Source: DASYPQ01 sp046155895 (GTDB taxonomy: Bacteria; Planctomycetota; UBA1135; GCA-002686595). From it: DNA of 64,000 nucleotides. The stretch is from NCBI GenBank assembly GCA_046155895.1, contig JBJXFB010000080.1, forward strand, positions 1 to 64,000. The letters are read 5' to 3'. The notes under the pieces were generated by a model, which was not told where the DNA came from, ran no database searches, and saw nothing but the letters and a program-made list of their open reading frames with translations. Shown in pieces: positions 6,927-16,357 of this stretch (its first letter is position 1; the number at the start of each line of letters is the position of its first letter). A program made the position numbers and the translations under genes.

Positions 6927-8065
6927 CGACATACCGCATCCCCTTCAACAAGCCCTCGTTCGCCGGCAACGAGGTCCGTTACATCGCCGAGGCAATCGAG
7001 CGCGGGCACATCTCCGGGGACGGGACCTTCACGAAACGCTGCCACGAGCTCCTCCAGCGCGAGCTCGGCGTGCCGAAAGTCCTCCTGACGACCAACTGCA
7101 CGCACGCGCTCGAGATGTGCGGCCTCCTGCTCGATCTCGGCCCGGGCGACGAGATCATCGTCCCTTCCTTCGCTTTCGTGACCACGGTGAACGCCTTCGC
7201 GGTGCGCGGTGCGACTCCCGTGTTCGCGGACGTCCGCCCCGACACCCTGAATCTCGACGAGCATCGGATCGAGGAACTCGTCACGCCGCGCACCAGGGCG
7301 ATCGTCGCGCTCCACTACGCAGGCGTCGGTTGCGAGATGGACGCGATAGGGGAGGTCGCCGCCAGGCACGGGCTCGCGGTCATCGAGGACAACGCGCACG
7401 GGCTCTTCGCCAAGTACAAGGGCCGGTTCCTGGGCACCTTCGGGGCGCTCGCCACGCAGAGCTTCCACGAGACCAAGAACTTCATCTGCGGCGAGGGCGG
7501 AGCTCTCATCGTCAACGACGAGCGCCGCATCGAGCGCGCCGAGATCATCCGCGAGAAGGGCACCGATCGGAGCCGCTTCCTGCGCGGGCTCGTCCACAAG
7601 TACGAATGGGTCGACCTCGGCTCGAGCTACCTCCCTTCCGACCTCTTGGCGGCGTTCCTGCTCGCGCAGCTCGAGGCGCGCGTCGAGATCCAGTCGCGAC
7701 GCCGCGCGATCTGGAACCGCTACGCGCGCGAGCTGGCCGGATGGGCTGTCCGCCGCGGTGTGACGCTCCCGACGGTTCCCGCGCACTGCGAGCAGCCTTG
7801 GCACATGTTCTATCTCCTGATGCCTTCGACGGCCGAGCGCGAGGCCTTCATCCGGCATCTCGAGGAGCGCGGGATCCTGGCTGTGTTCCACTACCAGCCC
7901 CTCAATGCCTCGCCGATGGGGCGGCGCCTCGGCGGCAAGAAGGGCGCTTGCCCCGTCACCGAGGACATCTCGATGCGGCTCGTCCGCCTCCCGCTCTACA
8001 ACCGGCTTTCGGAGGAGGAGCAGGGCGATGTGATCGGCGCCGTCACGAGCTTCAGCGCCCCGTGA
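6923..8065 (+). CDS. rffA: dTDP-4-amino-4,6-dideoxygalactose transaminase (DegT/DnrJ/EryC1 family)
   Basis: A 380-residue PLP-dependent sugar aminotransferase, the usual length for RffA/WecE. The opening IPFNKPSFAGNEV and the GHISGDGTFTKRCHELL stretch are diagnostic of this subfamily. The PLP lysine is K185 in SFHETKNFICGEGG, and D156 in EDNAHG would bind the pyridine nitrogen. It would convert dTDP-4-keto-6-deoxyglucose to dTDP-4-amino-4,6-dideoxygalactose, which the upstream RffC-like enzyme would acetylate. The GTG start overlaps the upstream stop. The enzymes making the keto sugar (RfbA/RfbB) are not in the window. Confidence 0.92.
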   Translation: MTTYRIPFNKPSFAGNEVRYIAEAIERGHISGDGTFTKRCHELLQRELGVPKVLLTTNCTHALEMCGLLLDLGPGDEIIVPSFAFVTTVNAFAVRGATPVFADVRPDTLNLDEHRIEELVTPRTRAIVALHYAGVGCEMDAIGEVAARHGLAVIEDNAHGLFAKYKGRFLGTFGALATQSFHETKNFICGEGGALIVNDERRIERAEIIREKGTDRSRFLRGLVHKYEWVDLGSSYLPSDLLAAFLLAQLEARVEIQSRRRAIWNRYARELAGWAVRRGVTLPTVPAHCEQPWHMFYLLMPSTAEREAFIRHLEERGILAVFHYQPLNASPMGRRLGGKKGACPVTEDISMRLVRLPLYNRLSEEEQGDVIGAVTSFSAP

Positions 8066-8796
8066 CGAAGTCCAGCAAGCCGATCCACATCCGCCAGCTC
8101 TATCTCGCGAGGAACCTCCGTTCCCGCGCGCTGTTCGACGCACTCGAGAAGGGTTCGCGCGGCCGCGTCCTCGACGTCGGGGGCGGGGATTTCTTCGCGA
8201 CGGCACTCGCCCGGGGAATCCCCTTCGAGTCCTGGACCACGCTCGAGCCTTCCGCGGCGGGCGCGCTGTCGATCGACGATCCCCGCTTCCGACACGTCGT
8301 CGGCGACGGCTGCCGCATGGAGTTCGCGGACGCGAGCTTCGACACCGTCCTCGCGCTCCAGGTCCTCGAGCACGTTTTCGAGCCGATCGCGATGGTCACG
8401 GAGATCGGGAGGGTGCTCCGTCCGGGAGGGCACGCGTTCCTGCTGGTTCCCCAGACAGGGACGATGCACATGGCCCCCCACTGGCACGGCAATCTGTCGC
8501 GCTTCTGGATCGAACAGGCTCTCGTCCGGGGGCGGCTGGAAGCCCTGGAAGTGCGGCCGCTCGGCGGCTTCTGGTCGACGATCGCCTCGCGCCTCGTCTA
8601 CTTCTTCCTGCAGAGCTTCCGCGTCGAGGGGATGTCGTCGCCCGAGTGCCGCCGCGGGCCGCTCTTCTACCTCTTGTGGCCGTTCATGGCCCTCTTCGCG
8701 CTCGTGGCGATCCCGATCTGCCTCGTCTTCTCGCTCGGCGATCTCTCCGAGGAGCCGAACAACCACCTCGTCGTGGCGCGCAAGCGGGAGGGTTGA
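8062..8796 (+). CDS. SAM-dependent methyltransferase with C-terminal membrane segment
   Basis: A 244-residue class I methyltransferase. The SAM-binding motif is VLDVGGG (36-42), the acidic loop ADASFDTVLALQVLEHV follows, and LRPGGHAFLLVP is the post-motif strand. A hydrophobic stretch (about 193-222) near the C-terminus suggests membrane attachment, as in methyltransferases of polysaccharide loci. It overlaps the transaminase stop by 4 bp (GTGA) and ends the four-gene cassette. A role in O-methylating the sugar product or a lipid-linked intermediate is likely but not proven. Confidence 0.82.
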   Translation: MTKSSKPIHIRQLYLARNLRSRALFDALEKGSRGRVLDVGGGDFFATALARGIPFESWTTLEPSAAGALSIDDPRFRHVVGDGCRMEFADASFDTVLALQVLEHVFEPIAMVTEIGRVLRPGGHAFLLVPQTGTMHMAPHWHGNLSRFWIEQALVRGRLEALEVRPLGGFWSTIASRLVYFFLQSFRVEGMSSPECRRGPLFYLLWPFMALFALVAIPICLVFSLGDLSEEPNNHLVVARKREG

Positions 8797-8808
8797 CCCC
8801 CCGAGGAG

Positions 8809-9942
8809 CTACTTCAGCTCGACGTCGCGCACGATCTTGTCGCCATCGCGCAGGATCTCGAGCCGGACGAAATCTCCGACTTTGCGCTCCGAGAGGATCT
8901 GCCGGAGCGTCTCGATGTCCGCGATCGGTTGTCCGTCGACCGCCGTGATGACGTCGGCCCGGACCGCGCCTGTGTTCGTATGCTCGAGCGAGCGCAGTCC
9001 GGCCTTTTCTGCCCCGCTGCCGGATTCCACGACCTCGACGACGACGCCTTCGACGCCGAGTGAGCGCGCGACCTGCTCGGAGGCGGAGCGGACGCCGATC
9101 CGCGGTGGCACGAAGGTCCCGTTGCGGATCAGGCTCGGCACGACCTTGTTGATCGTGTCGACCGGCACCGCGAAGCCGACGCCGACGTTGAAGCCCTCCC
9201 CGCGGTTTCCGGGCGTGACGATCGCGGTGTTCATGCCGATCAGCCGGCCCGCGCTGTCGAGCAGGGGCCCGCCCGAGTTCCCCGGATTGATCGCCGCGTC
9301 GGTCTGGATGACGTTCTGGATCGGGCGGTCCGTGACCGACAGGATCTCCCGGCCCAGCCCGCTGATGATGCCCGTCGTCAGCGTGTGGTCGAGCCCGAAC
9401 GGGTTGCCGATCGCGAACACCTTCTGACCTACTTGAAGGTCCTTCGAAGTGCCGATGAGCAGCGGCTGGAGTCCAGCGCCGGGAGGCTCGATCTTCAGCA
9501 CGGCCACGTCGTTGTCAGGATCCCCGCCCACGAATCGGGCCTCGTACGGAGTGGAGCTCCCCTCGAGGAAGACGAAGGCGCGGCTCGCCTGGCTGAGCAC
9601 GTGGAGGTTCGTGATGACGTAGCCGCGCTCGTCCCAGATGAAGCCCGAGCCTGCGCCCTTCGGGATCTCGAGCGCGCGGAGCCTCCGGTCGTACACGGTC
9701 CCCACCGTGTCGATGTGGACGACGGCGGGCGATGCGGCGCGGAAGAGCTCGATCGTCGCGCGCTCGTCCTCGGCGAGGTCCCCCCGCGCGTCGATCGCGC
9801 GGGAGACGGCCTCGGGGTCGTGCGTCCGCGAGAGGAACGACCGCACGAGGCTCATCGCGATGAGCACTCCGGCGAAGACGAGCAGGATCAGGAGGGCCCA
9901 GGGGCTGCAGGACACCAGGGGCTGACGAGGGGCGGCAGGCAT
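8809..9942 (-). CDS. HtrA/DegP-type membrane-anchored serine protease with one PDZ domain
   Basis: A 377-residue protein with an N-terminal membrane anchor (about 14-36), trypsin-like domain (65-260) and one C-terminal PDZ domain (about 270-375). The catalytic triad is visible: H114 in TNLHVL, D145 in DNDVAVL and S223 in GNSGGP. The architecture is DegS/HhoA-like (anchor, protease, single PDZ). It would act in the periplasm in envelope quality control or signal processing. The PDZ carries a short insert around LEHTNTGAV. It is monocistronic and convergent with the sugar cassette. Confidence 0.93.
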   Translation of the reverse strand: MPAAPRQPLVSCSPWALLILLVFAGVLIAMSLVRSFLSRTHDPEAVSRAIDARGDLAEDERATIELFRAASPAVVHIDTVGTVYDRRLRALEIPKGAGSGFIWDERGYVITNLHVLSQASRAFVFLEGSSTPYEARFVGGDPDNDVAVLKIEPPGAGLQPLLIGTSKDLQVGQKVFAIGNPFGLDHTLTTGIISGLGREILSVTDRPIQNVIQTDAAINPGNSGGPLLDSAGRLIGMNTAIVTPGNRGEGFNVGVGFAVPVDTINKVVPSLIRNGTFVPPRIGVRSASEQVARSLGVEGVVVEVVESGSGAEKAGLRSLEHTNTGAVRADVITAVDGQPIADIETLRQILSERKVGDFVRLEILRDGDKIVRDVELK

Positions 9943-10097
9943 GATGGGTTCGGATTGGCTCTGGGAGAGGCGCAGGCATTATGTGACGAACCCCGCGGGG
10001 CTCCACGGTCCACGGCCCCGGATTCGCGTCCGCATTCCGCCGCGGCTTCGCGCTCCCTAGAGTGGCCCACCGTTCGGAACCCCGACCGACGCATGCC

Positions 10098-11444
10098 GTG
10101 ACCACCTCCGCCGACAGCCTGGGCCGCATCCTCCCGCTCTGGAGCATCCTGCCCTTCGCGGGCCTCCTGGCCTCGATCGCGATCCTCCCGCTCGTCGCGC
10201 ACTCCTGGTGGGAGAGGAATTGCAACCGCGCGATCGTCAGCGCGATCTTCGCACTCCCCTTCGCGACGCTGCTGCTCATGTCGCACCCAGGCGAGGGAGC
10301 GCACGCCTTGCTCGAGGCCGTCGTCGACTACGCCTCCTTCATCTCCCTGCTTCTGGCCCTCTACGTCATCTCGGGCGGCATCTACGTCAGGGGTTCGCTG
10401 GCTGGATCGCCGATCTCGAACTCGGTCCTGCTCGGCATCGGAGCGATCCTCGCGAATCTGATCGGGACGACCGGCGCCTCCATGGTCCTCATCCGGCCGT
10501 TCCTGCGGGCGAACCAGGCGCGCAGGAAGAAGACCCATCTCGTCGTCTTCTTCATCTTCGTCGTCTCGAACTGCGGCGGGCTGCTGACGCCGCTCGGCGA
10601 CCCTCCGCTCTTCCTGGGGTTCCTGAAGGGCGTGCCCTTCGAGTGGACGCTCACGCTCTGGAAGCCCTGGCTACTCGCCAACGGCATCCTTCTCGTCGTC
10701 TTCCACGTCGTCGACGGGTGGACTCTCGATCGGGAGGAGATCGAGCGCCGCGGTTCGCAGCTCGAAGCCGTGCTCCGTCACGAGAAGCCGGGGCTCGAGG
10801 GCTGGCACAACGTCGCTCTGCTCTTCGGCGTGATCCTCGTGATCCTCGGCAAGGGCCAGGGTTGGGGCTCCGCGGAGGGTCATTGGCCCTTCGGCGTGCA
10901 GGAAACTCTTCTGGTCGTGCTCGCCGTCGCTGCGCACCGGATCACGAAGCCCGCGCTCCGGATGAAGAACGGATTCACGATGGTCCCGATCGTGGAGGTG
11001 GCCGTCCTGTTCGCGGGCATCTTCGTGACGATGGTGGCTCCGCTCCAGATCCTGAACGCGCGCGGCGCGGAGCTCGGGCTGGAACGGCCCTGGCACTACT
11101 TCTGGGCCACGGGGCTGCTCTCGACCTTCCTCGACAACGCGCCGACGTACCTGACCTTCGCGGCGACCGCCTGCGGGCAGGCGGGAGTCAGCGTCGAAGG
11201 ATCGCGCTACCTGGCCGAGTTCCTGGAACATGCTCCGGCCGATGCGGCCATCCTCGCGGCGATCTCCTGCGGAGCGGTGTTCATGGGCGCGAACTCCTAC
11301 ATCGGGAACGGACCGAACTTCATGGTGAAGTCGATCGCGGAGGAGAGCGGCGTGAAGATGCCGTCCTTCTTCGGCTACATGGCGTGGTCGGGCGCGATCC
11401 TGATCCCGATCTTCGTCGTGGTCAGCCTGGTCTTCTTCGGCTGA
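10098..11444 (+). CDS. NhaD-like sodium:proton antiporter / citrate-transporter family (IT superfamily)
   Basis: A 448-residue inner-membrane carrier with about eleven hydrophobic segments. Family features are seen: IGTTGASMVLIRP, SNCGGLLTPLGDPPLFLG and FLDNAPTYLTF, the conserved half-helix motifs of NhaD-type antiporters. MGANSYIGNGPNFMVKSIAE matches the second re-entrant region. It would exchange Na+ or Li+ for protons. I chose the GTG at 10098 because a TAGAGT -10-like box overlaps the alternative GTG at 10062, which would add 12 residues of low-complexity sequence. The gene stands alone and faces the DUF2339 gene. Confidence 0.85.
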   Translation: MTTSADSLGRILPLWSILPFAGLLASIAILPLVAHSWWERNCNRAIVSAIFALPFATLLLMSHPGEGAHALLEAVVDYASFISLLLALYVISGGIYVRGSLAGSPISNSVLLGIGAILANLIGTTGASMVLIRPFLRANQARRKKTHLVVFFIFVVSNCGGLLTPLGDPPLFLGFLKGVPFEWTLTLWKPWLLANGILLVVFHVVDGWTLDREEIERRGSQLEAVLRHEKPGLEGWHNVALLFGVILVILGKGQGWGSAEGHWPFGVQETLLVVLAVAAHRITKPALRMKNGFTMVPIVEVAVLFAGIFVTMVAPLQILNARGAELGLERPWHYFWATGLLSTFLDNAPTYLTFAATACGQAGVSVEGSRYLAEFLEHAPADAAILAAISCGAVFMGANSYIGNGPNFMVKSIAEESGVKMPSFFGYMAWSGAILIPIFVVVSLVFFG

Positions 11445-11445
11445 G

Positions 11446-14355
11446 TCAGGCCGCGGGATCGGGAACCCTGCGGAAGACGAAGCGCTGGTAGATCCAGGAC
11501 ACGGCCAGGAGCGAGATCGCGAGCCCGAGGAAGGAGCCTACGCGGTAGAGGCCGCGCAGGTCCGTCAGATCGACGAGGAAGAGCTTGCCGATCGTGGCCA
11601 GGAGGAGGATCAGGCTCACCCAGCGCAGCATGACGGACTTGCGAGCCATCCCGACGAAGAGGAGGACGATCGCGTAGATCGCCCATGCGATCGAGAGGGA
11701 CAGATCGAGTGCCCCCCCATCTCCGAAGGCGAGCCGGAAGCGTTCGCCGGTCGCGAAGTGGTTCGAGACCTCGACGTTGATCCACAGGAAGACGACGAAC
11801 AGGCCGCACAGGCCGGTCACCGAGGCGACGACCGGCTTCCGCGACGGGTAGAGGGCCGCTTCGCTGTCTCGCAAGCGCGAACTCTCCTCCGAGAGCAGGC
11901 ACATCGACACGCCGAGAAGGGCGATCCCCGGCAGGAGGATGTCGAAGGCGTGGCCGTTCCAGATCGGCAGGGATTGCGCGAGGTGGGAGCGGTTCATTCC
12001 GTCGGCCAGCCCGAACAGGGCGACGGCGGCCGAAGCGGCCCCGGCGATGTACTTCAGGGAAAGGTGAGCCGTCCGCTTCCAGAGGAGTGCCGCCGCCAAG
12101 GCCGTCAGCGAGATCGAGAACGCGAATACCGATCGTTCGAGCTGCGCCGCAAGGGCGAATGCCAGGAAGAACGCGGCGAGGACCAGGCCGTGGATCCCGG
12201 CGACCGTCGTGCCGGAGCGGGTGCGTGCGCTCTCCACCTCGAGCTCGGAGCGTCGTCCCGAAAACGCCCACGCCGACACCGCGATGAGGATCGCGCCGTA
12301 GATCGCCGGAGGGATTCCGAGGTTCTGGTCTCCGGGCCGCTCCGCCCACGTGCTGGCGGCAGCGGGATATCCGAGGAGGAACGAGAGGGGCGCGATCCAG
12401 CCGGTCCCGCGGGAAGCCGACCATCGCCAGCGAGTGAGGATCGGCCATGCGACGAAGACGGTGGAGGTCGCGGCGAGGATCACGAAGGCGATCGAGAGCT
12501 CCGACGGCCCGTCCTCTGCAGGCTCGAGCAGGTTCCATTGCGTGATCGCCGTCGCCAGGGCTGCGAGTCCGAGGAGCGTGTACCGCCCCGCTCCGGTCGA
12601 GCTCGTCGCCATGCAGACGCCGAGGACGAGGACCGAGAGCAGGGGCAGGCCGGCGAAGGAAGGCGGGTCGAGGAGGCCGCGCGCCAACGCAGGGAAGAAC
12701 GGGAGGCAGGCGAGCGAGGCCGCCGCGTACGCTTGCCTCCGTGAGTCTCCCTCTGGACGGATTCGGGCAGTGAGCAGCGCGACCAGCGGGATCGCCAGGC
12801 AGGCGAGCAGCAGGACGAGTCCGTCCGCTCGATGGAATCGTGTCCCCAGCCGGATCCCGAGGGCCGTCGCGGATGGCAGCCACGCGAGGAACGGGAGCAC
12901 GACCCGGGGCGCATGCACGTCGAGTCGCACGATCGCGAGGGACAGCGCGAGGAATCCCGCCAGGAATGGCCAGGGCTCGACCTCGCTCGATTCGAGGACG
13001 ACCGCGAAGAGGACCCCGATCATCCCCAATGCGGCCACGAGCAGCGCGGCTTCGTGTCCCGCCCGCGCGGATCCCGCCTCCGCGCGCCGCCACTCGCAGA
13101 ACGCGAGGAACACAGCCACGAAGATCGCGGCGCACACGACGAGCTCCCACGTGCGGCTCGTTTCGAGGTGGTTCGAGCCGACCCAGACGAACGCCATCGC
13201 GGTGCCCCCGACGGCCGCGCCGACTGGAGCGAACGTGGCGCCCTGCCTCCTCGACATCCAACTCGCAGCGACGGCGAGGAGCGAGGCCAGGAGGATCAGC
13301 GGGTAGACGTGGTATCCAACGTCGACGCGAGCGGCGAAGTAGGACGCGAAGACGAAGGGCAGGAGGAGACTCCCGGCCTGGGTCAGCAGGCTCACGGTCT
13401 CGCCTCGGCCGGTCGCCTTCGGCACGAAGAGCACGAAAAGCAGCGCGAACGCGCCCAGAACGATCAGCGCGAGCGTGAAGGTCTCCGGGCCCATGCGATC
13501 GGCAACCCAGAGCACCTGGATCAACGCCGTGCCGAAGAGCGCGAGCGCGCCGACGAAAGGCCACTTCCGCTTGTTCGCGACGAGCAGGAACGCGATGTCG
13601 AGGAGCAGCAGGTATCCGAAGAGGCCGACCGGATTGTCGCGATCCGTCGCGAGCAGGATCGGCGTCGCGAAACCTCCCGACAGGCCCAGCCACGCGACGA
13701 CCTGGGAACGGTTGCGCCAGGAGAGGAAGCCGCACAACCCCGTCACGAGCGACATGAGCCCGAAGGAAACGGCGAAGGCGAAGATCCCGAGGTGGTACGC
13801 GCTCCAGGACGCCGCGTAGAGAATCACGGCGCCGGCTCCGGTGATCGCGTTCCCGGTGAGCGCGTAGTCGCGGCGGCGTACGACCTCGCCACCGACGAGG
13901 CACCCGATCCCGACGAGAGCTCCGAGGACGATGCGCATCTCCTTCGTGATCAGCCCGCGCTCGATCGAGTACTGGAAGAACAGGATCCCTGCGACGGCGA
14001 GGAAGATCCCGCCGAGCACGGCGGCCCCGCGCACTCCGAGCCAGCGCTCCCATTCGATCCGCGGCCTGGCGACCGGCGCGGGGCGGACGGGCGGTGGAGT
14101 CCGAGGCGGCGGCGGCGGGATCGGTCGAGGAGTCGGCGGCGGAGCGGCTGTTACGGGAGGCGGCGCCGCCGGGACGGGCATGTCGACCCGAACCGGAGCT
14201 GCGTGCTCCACCGGGCTCGAGCGGAGCCTGCGCAACTCCTCCTCGACGCTTTCGAGACGCGAGAGCGCGTTGCGAGCGAAGACGAAGGCGACGACCGCGA
14301 GCGCGATCAGGACGACGAGGAATCCGCCGAAGACCAGGAAGGGAAGGATGGTCAC
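11446..14355 (-). CDS. DUF2339 multi-pass membrane protein
   Basis: A 969-residue protein with an N-terminal membrane helix, a short coiled coil (RLESVEEELRRLRSS), a Pro-rich linker (about 60-100) and then more than twenty hydrophobic segments to the C-terminus. The stretch WERWLGVRGAAVLGGIFLAVAG after the Pro-rich linker is the hallmark of DUF2339. The function of the family is unknown; a role in cell-envelope structure or transport is guessed from its topology. GTG start at 14355. The stop is 1 bp from the stop of the convergent antiporter gene. Confidence 0.88.
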   Translation of the reverse strand: MTILPFLVFGGFLVVLIALAVVAFVFARNALSRLESVEEELRRLRSSPVEHAAPVRVDMPVPAAPPPVTAAPPPTPRPIPPPPPRTPPPVRPAPVARPRIEWERWLGVRGAAVLGGIFLAVAGILFFQYSIERGLITKEMRIVLGALVGIGCLVGGEVVRRRDYALTGNAITGAGAVILYAASWSAYHLGIFAFAVSFGLMSLVTGLCGFLSWRNRSQVVAWLGLSGGFATPILLATDRDNPVGLFGYLLLLDIAFLLVANKRKWPFVGALALFGTALIQVLWVADRMGPETFTLALIVLGAFALLFVLFVPKATGRGETVSLLTQAGSLLLPFVFASYFAARVDVGYHVYPLILLASLLAVAASWMSRRQGATFAPVGAAVGGTAMAFVWVGSNHLETSRTWELVVCAAIFVAVFLAFCEWRRAEAGSARAGHEAALLVAALGMIGVLFAVVLESSEVEPWPFLAGFLALSLAIVRLDVHAPRVVLPFLAWLPSATALGIRLGTRFHRADGLVLLLACLAIPLVALLTARIRPEGDSRRQAYAAASLACLPFFPALARGLLDPPSFAGLPLLSVLVLGVCMATSSTGAGRYTLLGLAALATAITQWNLLEPAEDGPSELSIAFVILAATSTVFVAWPILTRWRWSASRGTGWIAPLSFLLGYPAAASTWAERPGDQNLGIPPAIYGAILIAVSAWAFSGRRSELEVESARTRSGTTVAGIHGLVLAAFFLAFALAAQLERSVFAFSISLTALAAALLWKRTAHLSLKYIAGAASAAVALFGLADGMNRSHLAQSLPIWNGHAFDILLPGIALLGVSMCLLSEESSRLRDSEAALYPSRKPVVASVTGLCGLFVVFLWINVEVSNHFATGERFRLAFGDGGALDLSLSIAWAIYAIVLLFVGMARKSVMLRWVSLILLLATIGKLFLVDLTDLRGLYRVGSFLGLAISLLAVSWIYQRFVFRRVPDPAA

Positions 14356-14435
14356 GACCCGCAGCGACTCCCGGATGGGGGCGCCGAGGAACCGCGATCA
14401 TCGATCGCGCGTCGATCGAGAGCAAGGACTCGAGC

Positions 14436-15239
14436 TCAGCGCGAGAGATCGAAGGTCATCCCGGCGCGAAGGAGGCTCGTCCGGATCCCCTCGCAGGCGT
14501 GCGGAGCGCCCTTTTCGGCCCCGTGCGCGCTCGTTCCGCGCGCGTCGAGCACGAGCACGCCTCCCTCGCCCATGACCTCGAAGCTCGGAAAGGAGACGAC
14601 GATCGCCGTCCTCTCGTCGATCCCGATCCCGACGAGGTCCGGCCGCTCGACGACGGCCGATAGGAGCCGGTTGAAGCGCCGGCGCACGAGGAAGTGCTGG
14701 TCGACGATCGTCTCCGGCAGGAGGCCGAAGCCGTCGACCATCTCGACCGAGCCTCCGCGGACGACGGTGAGGTCGGCCGTCTCGCCGCCGACGATCATCC
14801 GAGGCGACATCACCGCCGCGCCGGCGCTCGTGCCGCCGACGACAGCGCCGGCCCAGTAGCGCGCGCGGATCGCGTCACCGACACCTGCGTCGTTGACCGC
14901 CTGCAGCAATCGGCTCTGATCGCCGCCGGGGAACCAGATGAAGTCGGCCGTCTCGATCGCGGCGCGCGCCGCCGCCGGATCGGCGAGGTCCACGCTGACG
15001 ACGTTGGCGAGCCCCTTCTCCCGCCAGAACGCGACCGATTCCTCCCCCGCTTCGGGACGGCTCGAGGCCTGCGGCAGGATGAGGCCGCGCGCGGAGCCGC
15101 CGCCCGCGAGCTCGATCGCCCGGGCCATGACGTTGTCGGGGGTCCCGCCGCCGCCGACGATGACGAGATGACCCGCGGGCAGGGAAGCGCACGCGGCGAC
15201 GAATGCGAGGCAGAAGCCGACGAGGAAGTGCGATCTCAT
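14436..15239 (-). CDS. Cyanophycinase-like peptidase S51, predicted lipoprotein
   Basis: A 267-residue serine peptidase of the S51 family. The nucleophile is S138 in VGGTSAGAA, and IWFPGGDQSRLL (101-112) is the conserved binding loop. A lipoprotein signal is visible (FVAAC, Cys17), so it should be exported and lipid-anchored. Intracellular cyanophycinases degrade beta-Asp-Arg polymer. Exported forms exist in bacteria that feed on cyanophycin from outside, which fits here, but other dipeptide substrates are possible. No cyanophycin synthetase is in the window. Confidence 0.88.
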   Translation of the reverse strand: MRSHFLVGFCLAFVAACASLPAGHLVIVGGGGTPDNVMARAIELAGGGSARGLILPQASSRPEAGEESVAFWREKGLANVVSVDLADPAAARAAIETADFIWFPGGDQSRLLQAVNDAGVGDAIRARYWAGAVVGGTSAGAAVMSPRMIVGGETADLTVVRGGSVEMVDGFGLLPETIVDQHFLVRRRFNRLLSAVVERPDLVGIGIDERTAIVVSFPSFEVMGEGGVLVLDARGTSAHGAEKGAPHACEGIRTSLLRAGMTFDLSR

Positions 15240-15289
15240 GCTGCTCGCTCGCGAGCGCGCCGTTTCTACACGATCCCCGGCTGCGACGG

Positions 15290-15295
15290 TATCCT
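15290..15295 (+). promoter_or_regulatory. -10-like hexamer TATCCT just before a start codon
   Basis: TATCCT ends 9 bp before the ATG at 15305. A transcript from it would begin at or within a few bases of the start codon, suggesting leaderless mRNA. Confidence 0.35.
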
Positions 15296-15304
15296 CTCCG
15301 CCCG

Positions 15305-16357
15305 ATGCGCCGGATCCTCCACGTTGGACTGGGCCCGCTCGGGCGGATGATCGTCAAGGACCTCGTCGAGCGGAAGCTCGGGGAGGTCGTCGCGGCCGTC
15401 GATTCCGCGCCGGCCATAGCCGGGAAGAAGCTCTCCGAGATCGTCCCCGCCGCGAAGGGCAAGGCGAGCGTCCTCTCCTCACTCGAGGAGATCCGCGACT
15501 GGCGCTCGATCGACGCGGCGATCGTGACGACGTCCTCGGACTTCGCGATCTGCGCACCGACGTTTCGCGAGCTCCTCGGCCGCGGCGTCGCGATCGTCAG
15601 CACGTGCGAGGAGCTCGTCTACCCCTGGTACCGCCACGATGCGCTCGCGCGGGAGCTCGACGTGCTCGCGCGCGAGAATCGCGGCCGTCTCCTCGGCACC
15701 GGCGTCAACCCGGGCTTCTTGATGGACGCTTTCCCGGTCGCCGCCACGGCGATCTCGAGGTCGGTGGAGAGCGTCGAAGTGCGCCGATTCCAGGACGCCT
15801 CGACCCGCCGCATCCCCTTCCAGAAGAAGGTCGGTGTGGGCCTGGATGAAGCCGGCTTCGCGGCGCAGGTGAAGGCCGGCACGCTGCGGCACGTCGGCCT
15901 CGGCGAATCGGTGCACTTCATCGCGAGCCGCCTCGGCATCGCGATCGACCGCTACGAGGAGGAGATCCATCCCGTCCGCGCCGAGCGCGAGCTCGACAGC
16001 GCACTCGGAAAGATCCGCGCCGGCGCGATCCGCGGCGTCCGTCAAGTCGGCCGCGGCTACCGCCGCGACTCCGTCGCGATCCTGCTCGAGTTCATCGCCG
16101 CGATCGGCCTCGAGGACCCGCACGATCGCGTGATCGTGCACGGCGAGCCGGAGATCGATCTGACCTGGCGAGGCGGAGTGCACGGCGACGTCGCGACCTC
16201 CGCGATCGTCTTGAACTCGATCGGTCCGCTCCTCGCATCCGCCCCAGGCCTCCACACGATGGCCACCATTCCCCTCGTCGGCTGCGCGGCCCCGCACGCC
16301 GCGCCGGGGCGCGCCACGACGCGCCGACGCGCGGCTCCCGCGCCTCCGGTGCCTTGA
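15305..16357 (+). CDS. Dihydrodipicolinate-reductase-like NAD(P)-dependent dehydrogenase
   Basis: A 350-residue Rossmann enzyme with nucleotide-binding GLGPLGRMI at 7-15. It resembles the family of 2,4-diaminopentanoate dehydrogenase and related amine dehydrogenases rather than DapB itself: it is about 80 residues longer than DapB and lacks the DapB HHxxKxDAPSG signature. GVNPGFLMDAFPV, a strong motif of this family, is present. Its stop overlaps the start of a diaminopimelate decarboxylase gene, so the pair probably acts on a diamino-acid. The C-terminal 25 residues (Arg/Ala/Pro-rich) look unstructured. The reaction is inferred, not certain. Confidence 0.75.
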   Translation: MRRILHVGLGPLGRMIVKDLVERKLGEVVAAVDSAPAIAGKKLSEIVPAAKGKASVLSSLEEIRDWRSIDAAIVTTSSDFAICAPTFRELLGRGVAIVSTCEELVYPWYRHDALARELDVLARENRGRLLGTGVNPGFLMDAFPVAATAISRSVESVEVRRFQDASTRRIPFQKKVGVGLDEAGFAAQVKAGTLRHVGLGESVHFIASRLGIAIDRYEEEIHPVRAERELDSALGKIRAGAIRGVRQVGRGYRRDSVAILLEFIAAIGLEDPHDRVIVHGEPEIDLTWRGGVHGDVATSAIVLNSIGPLLASAPGLHTMATIPLVGCAAPHAAPGRATTRRRAAPAPPVP

